A stretch of 64,000 nucleotides of DNA, taken from the NCBI GenBank assembly GCA_024138025.1, contig JAMXBD010001374.1:248001-312000 (forward strand), given 5' to 3'. Made by a program: the position numbers and the translations under genes. This DNA is from Combretum micranthum. Lineage: Eukaryota > Streptophyta > Magnoliopsida > Myrtales > Combretaceae. Numbering within the stretch: the first letter of the stretch is position 1; the number at the start of each line of letters is the position of its first letter. Positions 15,001 through 27,317 of this stretch are shown here, piece by piece. The notes beneath the pieces were generated by a model. It did no database searches. It saw only the letters and a list, made by a program, of their open reading frames with translations, and had not been told where the DNA came from.

Positions 15001-15377
15001 CATGACAATCTCGAAAGCGCTGCAAGCCGTTACAAGATGGTTGCTGATAAAAAGAAGCGTCATGTGGAATTTGAAGTGGGAGATTATGTTTGGGCTGTCC
15101 TTACTAAAGACAGGTTTCCTACTGGTGAATATAACAAGCTTTCTGCTAGAAAGATTGGTCCAGTGGAAATCATTGAGAGATCAACCCCAATGCTTATCGA
15201 TTGAAGCTACCTAGCCATATTCGAACTGCGGACGTGTTCAACGTTAAACATCTCCTTCCTTATGTTGGTGATGATTCAGATGAAGAAAATTCGAGGGCGA
15301 ATTCTGTCTACCCCGGGGAGGATGATGCAGTGGACAAGATAGCACATAATTATTTGGAGAAATGGCATAGGATTTGA
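12086..15377 (+). pseudogene. pol: pol, copy 2 (one nonsense codon, few frameshifts)
   Basis: This is the better preserved pol. The protease (FMIDSGS) is in the same frame as the rest. A lost G near 12337 and a 2-base loss near 12366 together leave a short out-of-frame gap. From 12353 the frame stays open through the RT (YFDD at 13265-13276) and RNase H up to a TAG at 13775-13777, where copy 1 has GAG. It then continues in the same frame through the integrase zinc finger and first catalytic residues to a missing T near 14662. A further lost A near 15177 precedes the C-terminus, which crosses into LTR3 and ends with TGA at 15375-15377. Confidence 0.92.
15311..15322 (+). other. polypurine tract before LTR3
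   Basis: CCCCGGGGAGGA directly precedes the LTR start TGATGC. The purine part GGGGAGGA is the likely plus-strand primer. It also codes for the end of pol. Confidence 0.75.
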
Positions 15378-15911
15378 TGATAATGGCAGTTTCGTAATTT
15401 TGGGAGTTTTGGATTTTTACCGAGCGGGACCATATTCTGAAGGGAAACGATCCAACGGACAGAACTCACAGCTTTGCTCGTGACCTAAGCCGGTTTTCGG
15501 CCAAATTCCTTCGTTTAGGCGGTCAAAACCGCGTTTTTACTATTTTTAGTAATTTTTCTTTATGTCTTATCTTTTCATTGGATAATCGTTTTTATATGCC
15601 GTCTGTGGCATTAATTTCGTCCGTTCATTTGTTTTCGCCCTAGGTATTATTTAGATAGTTTCCTTTTTTGGTAAAAATAGCATATTATATATTCTAGGGT
15701 TACAGAAGAGACAGAACAGATTGTTTGTTGAATGAAATTTTATTGAGAGTGTTCTCTCTTTTTCCAGAATTCGACATCTTGAATAGATTTCGTTTTTTGA
15801 TGCCAAATATCAAGGTATTCTTAGAATCAATTGGTATTTGAAGATCACAAGCCGGGTATTCGTGCGCGAATCAACGTCTTGCGATAACCCCTTTCGTTTT
15901 CCGCTGCGTCA
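15323..15911 (+). mobile_element. CRM-like LTR 3 (3' LTR)
   Basis: 589 bp, TGATGC to GCGTCA, followed directly by CACAG (15912-15916), the right copy of the target duplication. The pol frame occupies its first 55 bases. Confidence 0.95.
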
Positions 15912-15916
15912 CACAG

Positions 15917-17180
15917 GCATGTGCACTGCCCATGTACACTGGGTGACTCGTGACCAGAGGGTGCAACACCCTCTCAAACACCCCATTTCCCCCCCTGTTT
16001 GAACCTAGACCAAAACCAGAAGTCACTACATCCTTCTAAACGCCCCGTATGATTTTTTCATGCTTTATAAATTCACAAATTGGAAAATTTACTTCCCCGA
16101 ACACAAGTTTTGATCTCAACTTCATCATATACGCATCACCACTCATACATAACCCATAAACCTTCCAAGAAACATCATATAAGCATAACACCAACATCAA
16201 AATCCAACATCAACTACACCTAATGTTGACCCATTCAATCATCAAAAGCTTATGATATATAAGATTTAAGACTCATACCATCAAATATCACTTCTCAACT
16301 TCATTTATCCAACTTCAATCTCACCCATAACCTTCCAACCATCAAAACCCAACATAAACCCAAACTACTCTTACTCAAATAAATAAAAACCAACAAAGCA
16401 AAAGAGAAGAAATAACTTCTTAATGATGGGATTAGCTTGAGTTCTTGGTGAGTTTTTGAAAGAGAAAAAGAAGAGTTCTTGGAAAGTTTTTGAAAGAGAA
16501 AAAGAAGAAGAAAGAAAAGATAGATATGTGTGTGTGTGTTATGTTTTTGGCCAGCTGGGAGAGAAGAAGAAGTAGTGAAATTTGCCTAAATTTTAGTTGC
16601 TTTTATCTTATATAATTAGATAAGGTTGTTGAATTTTGAGGCATGAAGGGAGATGTAGTGTGTGTGTGTGTGTGCACATGATAACTTTGGTGGGGAATAA
16701 AGCTAAACAGTGCAGCAAAATTAATTTAAATTTTACAATTAAAACATCAATATACTTTCTAGTGGCAATCAATACAAGTTTGAAATAAATTTGGCTTAGA
16801 GATTATATTTAAAAGGAAATTTTCTTATAGAAAACTATATAGGAAAGCTTTCTAATTTAGAGATTAAATTTTTAAAATTTAATTTTCTAAAGGAGTTTAG
16901 GAGTAAAATAATTGATATACCACTTGAAATGAGTTATTGAAACTATTATATCTTTAATGACTTATCTAATGAAAATTTTGAAATTAATTAAACAAATAGA
17001 CAACTTTAAAAAGACTTACATGAAATTTTGGATTCTTTTCCTTTTTTTTTATCTAATTTCATACATGTTAACACACTTAAATCTAACAATTAAAGCATTC
17101 AACAAAATTATATCCTAACACTTCATTAATTTTTAATTCTGTTTCTCAACTCTAAACTTGGAAAAACTTAGGGGTTCACA
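15917..17180 (-). mobile_element. LTR K, segment 3 of 3
   Basis: This is the 5' part of minus-strand LTR K, with TGTGAACCCC at its right end (17171-17180). It holds a GC-rich stretch next to the CRM insertion (15917-15990), an AG-rich leader-like tract (16430-16530) with a partial direct duplication of GAGTTCTTGG plus GTTTTTGAAAGAGAAAAAGA, short GT runs, and AT-rich sequence. No coding capacity was seen. Confidence 0.55.
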
Positions 17181-17258
17181 CTCAATTATTTAATTCTTTA
17201 TTAATAAATTACACTGCGGCCCAATTGTTGAGCGCAAACTTTGAGCCTCGATGCTTTT

Positions 17259-17893
17259 TACTATAAAAAGACAAAAACTGTTCATTCCCTCTTTTCTTTA
17301 CTACATTCAAAAGTTTTTAATGAACCCGATAGACACTCTCTACACCTTTGACATTCTTGCACTCTTGAAACCCACTGAAAGAATCAATCCTTTTTATTAT
17401 ACAAACCATCAAACTACTAAGGTAAGCTCATCTTTGTGCTTTTCTATTATTTTTATTTGAGTGTAAATGCCAGACTAATCTGTGTATTCATAGGTTTCAG
17501 TTTGTACATAATTCCTAATATTTGCTATGTTCGATAGAAAGTAACTTGCTTGATGATAAAATAGGTTGATATAATTGTCTTATGCATCTTTATGAGCTAA
17601 AATTTTAGGTAATCTGCCACAAACTTCTTTATGACTTTTGAGCTTCATTGAAGTTTTGTATAAATATAGTTTGTTTTTGGATTATTTGAGAAAGATAATT
17701 TTGACATTAAATGCAGTAAAATGAAAATAAAAACGATAATGTGGATGAAATTAGTCTAAAATTCTTTTAAAAGGCTTTCATCTAAGTTGCCTTGAGTCAA
17801 TAAAACAGTTATGTTGAATTTTAAAATTTAGGTAAAAGTCTGTTCATTTTGAGGTTTGAATATTATTTTTATGCTGTTTGTTCTATTTTGTAG
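17259..17893 (+). promoter_or_regulatory. internal TATA box, leader exon and intron of element F
   Basis: TATAAAAA (17262-17269) is followed by a CT-rich leader ending in ACTAAG/GTAAGC (donor GT 17422-17423). The matching acceptor TTTTGTAG (AG 17892-17893) lies 8 bases before the ATG of a basic ORF. The implied intron is 472 bp. The sites match plant splice consensus well, but use is not shown. Env-like ORFs of some plant Ty3 elements are reported to be made from spliced RNA. Confidence 0.45.
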
Positions 17894-17901
17894 TGTGGAA
17901 A

Positions 17902-18009
17902 ATGGCAACCAAAAGAACACAACCATAACACCATAAACAATCTAAAAGGGCTAGAGTTGAATCTCAACCCCTTATTCAATCTTCAGCACAAAGTCAAGAA
18001 GACAATTAA
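17902..18009 (+). pseudogene. broken basic ORF (env-like position) in element F
   Basis: It starts ATG, reads MATKRTQP, then has a TAA at 17926-17928, and continues in frame as HHKQSKRARVES and further to TAA at 18007-18009. The basic KR-rich start resembles the beginnings of env-like ORFs in Athila-type elements, and the place between pol and the 3' LTR fits. The early TAA could come from a CGA arginine codon by deamination. Identification is tentative. Confidence 0.4.
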
Positions 18010-18165
18010 GCAATGGCTATATAAACAACTCCAACCCTCAACCATTTAAAAGAGAAGTTTTCTTAAAACTTCTTATTTTTAATTCTTGCTCTGCAATTAT
18101 CTGATTGAAAATCCCTCGTCTGTTTATAATGTTTTTGAACATTAAGGACTATGTTCACTTTAAGT

Positions 18166-18186
18166 ATGGGGGGAAGGGAAAGTAGC
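18166..18186 (+). other. second polypurine-like tract of element F
   Basis: ATGGGGGGAAGGGAAAG follows CACTTTAAGT, about 1.15 kb upstream of the LTR. Athila/Tat elements often carry such an extra purine tract as well as the one at the LTR. Confidence 0.45.
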
Positions 18187-19328
18187 AAGAATGAGTTGGA
18201 TATGAAATTGAAAATCTGTCAAATAAAAAAAAAAGAGAGAGAATTATGCTTTCAATGATCTATTTTCTCACACAAGATAATAGGAAATTAAAGAAATGGT
18301 TAAAATTTGACCAAAAATTTTCAAAAATTTGAAAATCACCCATTAACTAGACAGAGCAAGTAATGAAAATCATCATAAGATTAAGTTAACTTTACTCTAT
18401 GTAAATGACTTTACAGATATCTACGTAAAGTAGCTTTACTTGTTATTTAATTTAGAAACTTAAGGCTAAAATTAGCTTAAGGTCCCTAGTAAGGTTACTT
18501 AATTAACTTCTAAAAGCTTAAATGGTTTATATGTTTTTCAATTCAGTGATTTTGAGAATGATCTGTATGTTTTTTAATTTAGTCATATTGAGAGCTATGT
18601 AATATCTGAAGAAGTTTCAAATGATGATCATAACTTGATGATTTTTCTTTGTGCTCTAGCTAGTTAAAACAAAACAAAAATTTAAAAATGAATACAACCA
18701 TGTGCTTAGGATTGAAATGAGCAGGGGTTAGTCCCTTAGAAGAGCAATTTCTTGTCCTCTCTTTCAATTTTAAATAAGCTATGATAAAAAAAAAGAAAGA
18801 AAGAAAGTGAAAAGAAGCAGTTCAAAATCCATCCAGAGGAAAAGTAAAGAAGAAGGCAAAAACTTTCCCCTCTGTAGCTTTAAAGTATATAAATAATCAA
18901 TAAAAATAAAATAAAAAGCACAGATAAGGAAAGAAACTTGGGGGATAAACTGATGTATATGCCTTCATCTTCGATTATGATGCTTAGAGAGATGATTAAG
19001 GAACTGCATACTTATATGTATAAGGGGATAAAGTCGATTAAGTTTCTTTCTTACTTTGATTGATCTTTTGAATTATTTTTGCTTTAGAATTCTTCATTAA
19101 ACAATAAGGGTAAAAGCTGATTTACATGGATAAGTCTTGTGATTTGGTAGAAGTAATTTTTGCACAGTTTAATGAAGATTAATTGAATATTCAAAGTGTT
19201 GAGGTGATTTGAGCTTGAAATGCTCTGGTTAAATTTCCATTTATGTTTATCTTCTTATTTTTAAAGCCTTGCTTTGTTATGAATGATGGTTGCTTGAGGA
19301 CAAGTAAAGGCTTAAGTGTAGGGGAATT

Positions 19329-21087
19329 TAATAACTCCTTTTACTCTATTCTTTTCAAAGGAATTTGGGCTTAATTTGATGCATTCTTAGATAATTCCTA
19401 TGAAACTGGTGCTTTTAATGTTTAAATGTTGTTTTTTAGCTCAGAGAATCACAAGAAGAAGAATTAAAGTGTTTTGAATCAGATTTGGAGCAAAACAACA
19501 GAAAAATTCAAAGATAGATTTCTATCAAGCCTTGCAAAAATGCCTATAGAGGCCTAAACATCGAGGCAAAACAAGGCAAATTGGTCTGTCGCATCCTGAA
19601 TTGAGCCCTCGATGCATGTACTAAGGTGATCAAACCATAGGCTTGAAGAACAACTTCTATTGCACCACACTGTCGAGCCCTAAATTTGACCCAAGATAAA
19701 TGTTGGATGAAGCTTAGACCTTTGCTCAGAAAGTATAACTTGAGTCAAGTTTAAGTTTCGAGCCCTCGACATACTCAAATTACCCCTCACTTGAAGAATG
19801 GACAAAAACTCGAATGTTTTAGTAGAATGCCATAGCTTAGGTCAAGTCCTGACTTTCATGCAATATTCGAGTGCTTAACCTACCAAGTGACAAGTGACCT
19901 TATGTGCTAGCATTTACGATGTGCACATGAAAATAAAAGACGATTTTTGTTATAAAGAATCTACCATGTCAGCGAATAAAATTGTCATGATTTCTTTGCT
20001 CGAGCCTATAAATAAAGGTGCATAGGCATGTGATCAGTATGTTGTAACAAAGTGTAAATTTTCTAATGTAGTTTAGAGAGAGAATTCTAAAGTGAAAGAA
20101 TTATTTCTTCTTGCTTTAGAAATATTGAGTTTTTTGGGTAAAATCATTTTAACCCATTGTTTGTATTTTTGCAAGATTTTAAACTTTAATTGTAATATTC
20201 TTCGTTAATTCCATTTTATTTCTTCAGAATCTGTGCTTAACGTTTGCATCTATGGAGAAATAACCCCCTACATTTGAGGGTTTGTGAACCAAAATCCTAA
20301 TTCATGTGATTTCAAATGCACTTTCAAGTAATTATTGACTAGGTATTTGTAATTAGTAGCTTGAACTTATTTTCATGGGTCTAAATGTGTGGTGTGTCTT
20401 TTAGATTCATGTTTAATTTTAACTGAATAGATTAAGAGATCATTCTTTTGAATAGATTTGTGGTTATTAATGGAGTTGTTCATTATTGCTTTCTGATAGA
20501 GGGATGGTAAAACTTTCTGTCCCTTGTTTTGACATCATTAGGTTGGTTTTAAAAACAAAGGATTCCTAAGCTTTATGGGGGTCTAATCCGCTGATAACTT
20601 ATGAAGAGATTTCGATGGTCTGGTTTAGACCTAGAGCTACTGACCTTTAATGAGGCTTTAGTTTATCCCAGTGAATATGACAATGTAAACACACCAGCAT
20701 ACAACTCTCTCTCTAAGTTTGTCAAGAAATCACAGAATAAAAAATTGGTGAAGCAAACCCTGGGCTTCCATCTTGCATTTTTACAAACACATCTTTAATT
20801 TTTCCCTGAAAACATATGTAAATTTTCACTAATCTTAGGATAACTTCTGTTTTTATCGTGGCTTTTTAAATTTTCTTTGGCTAGATAATAGATGAGAAGT
20901 GAGTAAGATAGATGCCAATGATCCCTTGAAATATGATTTAATGTTTTCTATACTACTTTGATAAGTGCGCTTGATTGATGTTGGTAGTTGGTTTCAAAAT
21001 TGAATAGAACCTATTAGTTTTATAAATTTTCGAGAACTTCAAATTCGCAGTCTTCAATAAAGGTTTTCAATCCAATCGACCAACCAA
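19329..21087 (+). mobile_element. 3' LTR of Athila/Tat-like element F
   Basis: It starts TAATAAC (from TGATAA, compare LTR G) right after the purine tract AGGGGAATT. TATAAATA is at 20007-20014, 678 bp into the LTR; in LTR G the same box is 662 bp in. The two LTRs can be followed side by side to about 21060 in F and 49435 in G, so the LTR is about 1.75 kb. The exact right end and a target duplication could not be fixed. The sequence repeats TCGAGCC/CTCGATG motifs. Confidence 0.65.
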
Positions 21088-21833
21088 TAGACCATATAAA
21101 ACAAGAAGATGACTGGAACTTTTATTTAAGAAAAATAATTGATCCCATGTTCCTAGCTACTCCGTTCATTAAGCTCATATTGATTTGTCTAAAACTCGAG
21201 ATATACATAAGCATCGAATTCCAAATCACTAACACGAAAAGGAAAAAAAAAGGGCATGAGCCGAAGCTCAGTACAAAGCAACACAATCATACACGATATG
21301 ACAGTTGCACCTAAATTATACGTAATGCAATAACCAACCGTTTTATATTTATCATTTAAGGTTATTCAAACAACATAGGAGCACTCGTACTCTAGATAAC
21401 AAGCCATGGAAATTTAGGTGTCTCAAGTAGCAGGAGCTACTTAGGGGGTTCATTATAGGCAACCCAAATGCCTACATCTCCTATAAGAACATCTAGTAAT
21501 AGTCTCATATAAGTTTCACAGTCATTATGCATCTCTATTTATTTCAGTCTATAGCTATATGTAACCTAATCGGTACCCATAGTTGTGAACTATGTATTCT
21601 ATTTCTCACTGAACCTAAACAGACGTTATCTTGATACCATTTGCCCTATCAACTACTTGTTGAACCACCAACAATAGCCTAAGCACCTAACTACCGTGTT
21701 GGCATTGCCTAACAACATTGTCTTTCCTTGAATAGGATTAAATGACAGAAGCACATTCAAACAATTAATTATGTCATGTTTAAGTGTTAGATCATTTTAG
21801 GATGTTTACCTTAGCAAGCAACATGTAAGTCAC
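21088..21833. other. unassigned repeat-derived DNA
   Basis: There is no gene. The minus strand contains GAGCTTCGGCTCATGCCC, similar in style to the U5 part of long Ty3 LTRs, so this may be an old minus-strand LTR into which L, J1 and C later inserted. Confidence 0.3.
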
Positions 21834-22779
21834 TGTGTACCTTATATCAAATTGATAGATGATAAATGATCACATGAAAGACAATAGGTTAATCGAATAT
21901 CTATTCAAGGAAGATTAATTTGTATAAGAATGAGGTATACAAACTAATTGATGTGATCTTAGAAACATCAATTTTGAAGTTAACCAAGTTCGATTTCCAT
22001 AAGTGATTTGAAGGAGTTGAGAGCTCAACTATTGAAGTTCTAATGATTAAAACTTAATTCAAGCGAGCTAAAGGAGCCTATAAAGTAGTTTGGACACAAA
22101 AGACTAGAGATTTTTGAGTTTTGAAGCTATCAAAGATGAAAACTGCTAGCTTAAAATTGCAGAATAGACGGCCTTCATCTAGGACAATGAATGCCGGTTC
22201 TACATCGCTAGCGTAAATGGCAACACCGCCAGCGTAAATGCATAAGCTGCCAACCTTCTTGTCTCGAAAATTAATTCCGAATTCATGTTTTAAATGTAGG
22301 CTACCTAAAGTGTAATAAAGGCCGTCAGCCTTCTTTATATGACAGTTGTTGTTATTTTTGTGTCTTTTAGGTTCCTTTATCTCTTAGGCTTCTTTGTTTT
22401 AGTCTATAAAAATAAATGGTTCTTGCTTTGTATTTATCTATTAGCATGAGTTGAATGAATATTTCTCTTTGAGAGATTTCTCTATTGGTGAGAGTTTATT
22501 TGTTCTTGTGATAAGAACAAATCATTTAATAGTTTTGGTTCTAATCAACAGGTGTGATTATGGTCAAACTCCGTTCTTGTGATAATTGTGGTCCCAAGAG
22601 ACAGGTTTGTTTGGGGTTAGGTTACGTTACTGCGATATTTGATAACTACGATTTCAATTGGCAAGTTTAATTAGGTTCGGGTTGCTTATTGGCTTGTTTC
22701 AAGACAATCCTAGGCTTCAAATCCATCAACAAATTGTTTAAATCTTAGGTTTTTTCATACTTAGGGTTCGCGTTCCGCA
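21834..22779 (+). mobile_element. possible solo LTR L (about 946 bp)
   Basis: The segment runs from TGTGTACC to GTTCCGCA with TCAC before it and TCACT after it, a four-base match or a five-base one if a T was lost. A TATA box (CTATAAAAATA near 22402) is followed by a leader with AGAGATTTCTCT. Upstream of the TATA box is a CpG-containing cluster with GCCAGCGTAAATG. The boundaries are tentative. Confidence 0.35.
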
Positions 22780-23866
22780 TCACTAATGATTCATATCATA
22801 TTGATTAATCAATTAACATAAGGTCTTATATAATATAAGGCCTTTAGGTTATAACTGAATTGAATCCATCATTGAATTTGAAAATTGAATTTATAATTTA
22901 GATGTATTGGACTTTTAGGGATCCTAGGTTAGATTCAATAAAAAATTCTCTAAGTGTTTCATCTTTTAGAATATTAGGCTTTAGGGTAAAGGAATTGAGC
23001 CAATTAAGGAATACATATATTAAATTAGGTGGAACCGAGCTTTGTTTTGAATATAGGTCTAATTAGAGTGACATTGGTTATAAGACCTAAGAATTTTGTT
23101 CAAGTCCAATTGGAATTTAATTTAGACCGTAATTAGGTTATTAAGCCTTCTAATTCCCTACTTAGACCACTAAGGATATTTTAGGACTTTTGGGCCTATA
23201 GAAAAAATTTGAGCCTAATTAAGTATTTCAATACCTAAAATCGATAATGGATTTCAATATTTTAGAAATATGCCTAATTTGAATAGGTAAATGGTATTGG
23301 GCCTATATTATGGAATTTAAACCCATAAAATGTAAAATTAGGTATTGTTTATATATAGAAGGTTTAAGCCTTAAAAGGCTTGGGAAAACTTGTTAGGTTT
23401 TAATTTGGGCTTATTTTGTGTAAATAGGTCTAATTAGCTAGAAGTTATGTTTTTGGCCCTATGGTTGTGTTTCTAAACCAATTTTACCCCATTTATAATT
23501 ATTTAATCAAATTGGAATCTATTTTAGTATTTAGGCTTATAACTAATTATTAAAGCAAAAAATTATTAATATTAGCTAAATTGAACCTAAATTAATTTCC
23601 AAGTCCATGTTAGGTTATTGAGGTTAAGTTGGACCTATTCTTACTATCTTGGCTCATTTTAGGTCATTTATGTCAAATTGATTATATTTCTACTAATTAG
23701 GCTCGTTTGAATTATTCTAACCCATTTAAATATTAAATAATTACTAATTCCATTTTACAGTCCTTTTAAGCCAAAAATTTATAAAAGCCCATTTATTTTC
23801 TAAATATTCAATTTAAGTCCCTTTATATGGCTATATGCCTATTTTAATTTGGTTTGATCTATTTAG
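22780..23866. other. unassigned AT-rich DNA with recurring GCCTAATT/TTAGGCC words
   Basis: No ORF or RNA gene was recognised. Short words such as TTAGGCC, AATTAGG and TTGGGCC recur, and continue at 25991-26333, the other side of LTR J1. This shows J1 interrupted a single older sequence. Confidence 0.5.
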
Positions 23867-25985
23867 TGTAACACATTAAAATAAGGATACTACAACCCGC
23901 CACTTATCCTTCTCTTTATAAGAATATACCAAGGCTATAATTCTAATCCACAAATAGACAATATATAAAATTTCAATACTCTAATATGGATACCTATTTA
24001 AGTTATCTCATAAAAACAAAATCCTTCAAGAAAACATCTTGTTGGCATAAAACCAGCCAACTAAATCCAAATATATCATAAAGGGAAAAACTCTTATAAC
24101 AGTCCTAAACTCAGAAAAACCTATAAACATAAAACTTTATATTAGTCGTTCTCAACTATCCTTAAATCCAAAGCATCTCTAAGAGTCTGCTGTTAAATCA
24201 AATCAACTAATGCCCTCCCCCATCATCTACAAAGATGTCAAATCCTGAAATATCATAAATCACTTGATCTTCTCTTGTTCCTAAAAAATGAAAGGAATGA
24301 GCACAAACCCGAGTATGCCAAACTACACAAAAAAATACATATGCACACACAACATGTATAATCAAGTGCAACTATTACTAATGCAACAAACACCATTTCT
24401 TATCTTATATTAGCCAGCAAGCAACACAATTCAGAACCATATGCATTTGGTTCCAAATCTGCAGTAACTCATGACTCCATAAAAACAAACATATATATAT
24501 AATAAGTAATTATGCATATATTGGTGTTGGGAATCTCCCACACACCCGCAGCCATACCGCCAAAACCTACTAAAATCATCTCTAAGTGTAACTCCACTCA
24601 AGACAACGCCATACAATGATCATCAGGTTGCCAGCATTAGTATCACACTTTTATGGTCTTTACTAACTGCAACTAAGCACAAGCAGCAAAACAATTAAAT
24701 ATGCTATACTGCCTTAGGTTAATTTAGAATTTTAATCCTATAGCACATAGAACAAGCAAGATTAAGCCTATAAACATACAGTAAACAAGGTAAGGTCGTA
24801 CTTGAATCAAATTCCAGAAACAGGACTCTAAATCACCCAAATCTCCTTTAGAAAACAAATTTTAATTCGCCAAATCTAATAATATGAATAGATCAAATTC
24901 AATAACGTACATCATTGAATAAATCTAATTTCATATAACATCTAAAACCTAAATCTCAAAATAAACATGAATCTACACATTTTTCCTTAATTGAAATACA
25001 TAAACCCTTCAATCAAATCAATCTCCTCAACTAATTCTTCAAACCTTACAACTCCATTCCATCAAAATATACTAAAAATCAACAACAACTATTTTTGATG
25101 AAATCATAAAGATTAAAACATTAAAATACTTACCTAGAATCGATTCTAAATCCTTTTTAATACCAAATCTACAAAATAATCAAGGTTTTCCCTAACTTCC
25201 CTTCAAAAACAATAAACAAACTTTAAGGAAACTAAAGATCTGCAGATCTTAAAGAAAAGATGATTATTCAATTACTTGGATCTGATCCTAAATCCTCCTT
25301 AAACACCAAATCTTCAGATCACCAAGAAAACTAAAGCTGTTCTCCAATTCTCCTTCAAAAACAATATAGAAACCCTAAGAAAATATGATAAATCTATGAA
25401 ATTAGGGCAAAAACAATGATTCAATTACCTGATCTGAACTATCGAATCCTCTTGGCGACTATGAACTCTTCAGATAATGTTTGCTAGGTTTAGGGTTACG
25501 TTTTGAAGAAAAAAAACAAAGAAGAATTATATAAAGAACTCATGCCCTTTTATTTCCTTTGAATCACATACGCTGGCAATTTCTAAAGTGTACGCGACAG
25601 GGTATGTTGAAGGCCGGCAGCATAAACAGTAAAGCTAGTGGTGTAGAACGGGTGTAGAACTTTCAAATCATTGTTCTTCACGAGTACGTCGGTACCTACG
25701 CTGGTGGTTCAGACATCAAATTTGGTGGTGTACTTGATTCTAGCCATTTTTCCCCAAATCAACATAGACCTTACGCTGCCTAAGCCATAACAACGTACAT
25801 CGGCAGTACTGGATTCTACGTTAGTGGCATTGAAGCCAGTGTACAATGTAAATTTTCCATTTCCATTCATGTGTCTATCAGTGATCAAAATACTCATATA
25901 TTAATTTTTGACCATATTAACCTTATGATTTTATATCACTGGAAACTTTTATCCTTCTTTATACATTATCTACTTGCATATTACA
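23867..25985 (-). mobile_element. solo LTR J1 (2119 bp), TSD TTTAG
   Basis: On the minus strand the LTR starts TGTAATATGC and ends GTGTTACA, with exact TTTAG duplications (23862-23866 and 25986-25990). A TATATAA promoter box on the minus strand lies near 25530. Upstream of it, 25560-25860 is a cluster of CpG-containing words (TACGCTGGC, GGCCGGCAGC, TACGCTGGTGG). It is related to J2 at 62974. No internal region is attached. Confidence 0.87.
24207..24280 (-). other. acidic mini-exon of LTR J1
   Basis: On the minus strand CATTTTTTAG (AG 24281-24282) is followed by an open frame read from the third base. It has 23 codons, ends FDIFVDDGGGH and has a TAG at 24207-24209. Phase and acidity agree with the other LTRs, but the sequence is longer and has no YFD ending. 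J2 has the same acceptor (AG 63376-63377) with a broken frame. Confidence 0.35.
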
Positions 25986-26338
25986 TTTAGCCCATTTAAG
26001 TTCATTTTATTTAATCAATTTCAAAATTGTCAACGAAGTCTATATAACATTTTAAGACCCACTATAAATCATTTTATTTGATTTTGGCCCATAATATGTC
26101 TATTCATTCAATTTTATAACAAAAAGTTTTATCATACCTAAACTGCCCTATTTAGGCCATTAACTTATTTCTATACAATTTTAATTTGAAAAAAAAAACT
26201 TATAATTTAGAAAATACCTAAGTTAACTAATTATAGCTTAATCAAGCTAGTTTAGCAAATAAATAAATTATTCAAGCCAAAGCATGCAATTTTTAATTTT
26301 AAAACAGGGTAGAAAAATTGTCATACAAATTCAAATTA
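25986..26338. other. old host DNA between J1 and C
   Basis: AT-rich and without a gene. It continues the 22780-23866 sequence across J1, and its last five bases, AATTA, are the left duplication of LTR C. Confidence 0.6.
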
Positions 26339-27244
26339 TAACCCACCCCAAGAGATACCCTAAACGTGGCAGTCCACCACATATAATATTAAGACTTAAG
26401 AAAGACTACTTAGTCGCGTGAAGTCTCGATATTATAGTCCACGGATCTATACATAAACACTAAGTTTTTACAATAAGCTTAAACAACTTCACCAAAAGAT
26501 TTTAAAGGAAGTCCGAGCTAAGTCCATGATTGGATTTCCCTCAAAAGATCCCAAAAGATGACTAACACTAATAAATGAGATCAGGGAGACAAAGCAAATG
26601 CTTCTGCACATTCAAAAATCTATAGGGGTATAAGTGTTACGAGCTTAGTAAGAACATTCCCGATTTAACATACTAAAATTTCTAAACAAGTTTAATTATT
26701 CAAACAAGTGAAATGCAATAAACACATGAGCATACAATATATATGGTTTTTCGGGAACCAAATGTTGAATGAATTTACGCCCTTCATTCAGGATTAGGCA
26801 TACCGGCTAATTATGACCAACTAATGAATTTATAGTTCATATCGATTATTAAACGCCACCAATTACATGTAGATCTTACCGGCTACTACTCCTCACATGC
26901 AGATACTACCAGTTATGCCAACCACCACTACCATACACTTGTCCTACCAATTGTATAATAGCGCATGCAATGAGACTCAACTCATGAAGTGTATGAATCA
27001 ATTTTATTAAAAGTCTAGTGATTAGTTAATCCATTTAAAAGGTGATCGTACAAGTTTCAGACATTCCAACATGGTAGTAAACATACAATTTATTATAAAC
27101 ACTTTAAAACTTGATATACTTAATATCAATTCATCAAGCAATATAAATCACATGCACCTTCTCATTTTTATCTTTCCTTAGTTCTAGTGCTACTAAATTA
27201 CAAGCACAAATATGAGTATTGTGAATAAGGGAAAGTTAACTCAC

Positions 27245-27317
27245 TCGGCCTTGTCGGAATGGTAGCTCCCTTAATCAAAATATTCCTCAGGGTAGTAAAC
27301 GTCGTCCACTTCATTTT
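27245..27317 (-). other. acidic mini-exon of LTR C
   Basis: On the minus strand TTTGTTTAG (AG 27318-27319), 73 nt, then GTGAGT (27239-27244). From the third base the frame is 14 codons, NEVDDVYYPEEYFD, then TAA. Relative to LTR B, eight codon differences are silent and two change the residue (one of them D to E). Confidence 0.6.

Larger units (their letters stand above)
17186..19328 (+). mobile_element. Athila/Tat-like element F, 3' internal region
   Basis: This is the region upstream of LTR F. It holds a TATA/leader/intron module, a broken basic ORF, a second polypurine-like tract, and the sequence CTTGAGGACAAGTAAAGGCTTAAGTGTAGGGG just before the LTR (stated here as adjoining parts: CTTGAGGACAAG, then GGCTTAAGTG, then the G-rich tract). 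That arrangement is typical of Athila/Tat Ty3 elements in plants. No gag, RT or integrase is present, so the element is truncated on its 5' side. A related stretch lies at 47041-47670. Confidence 0.6.
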
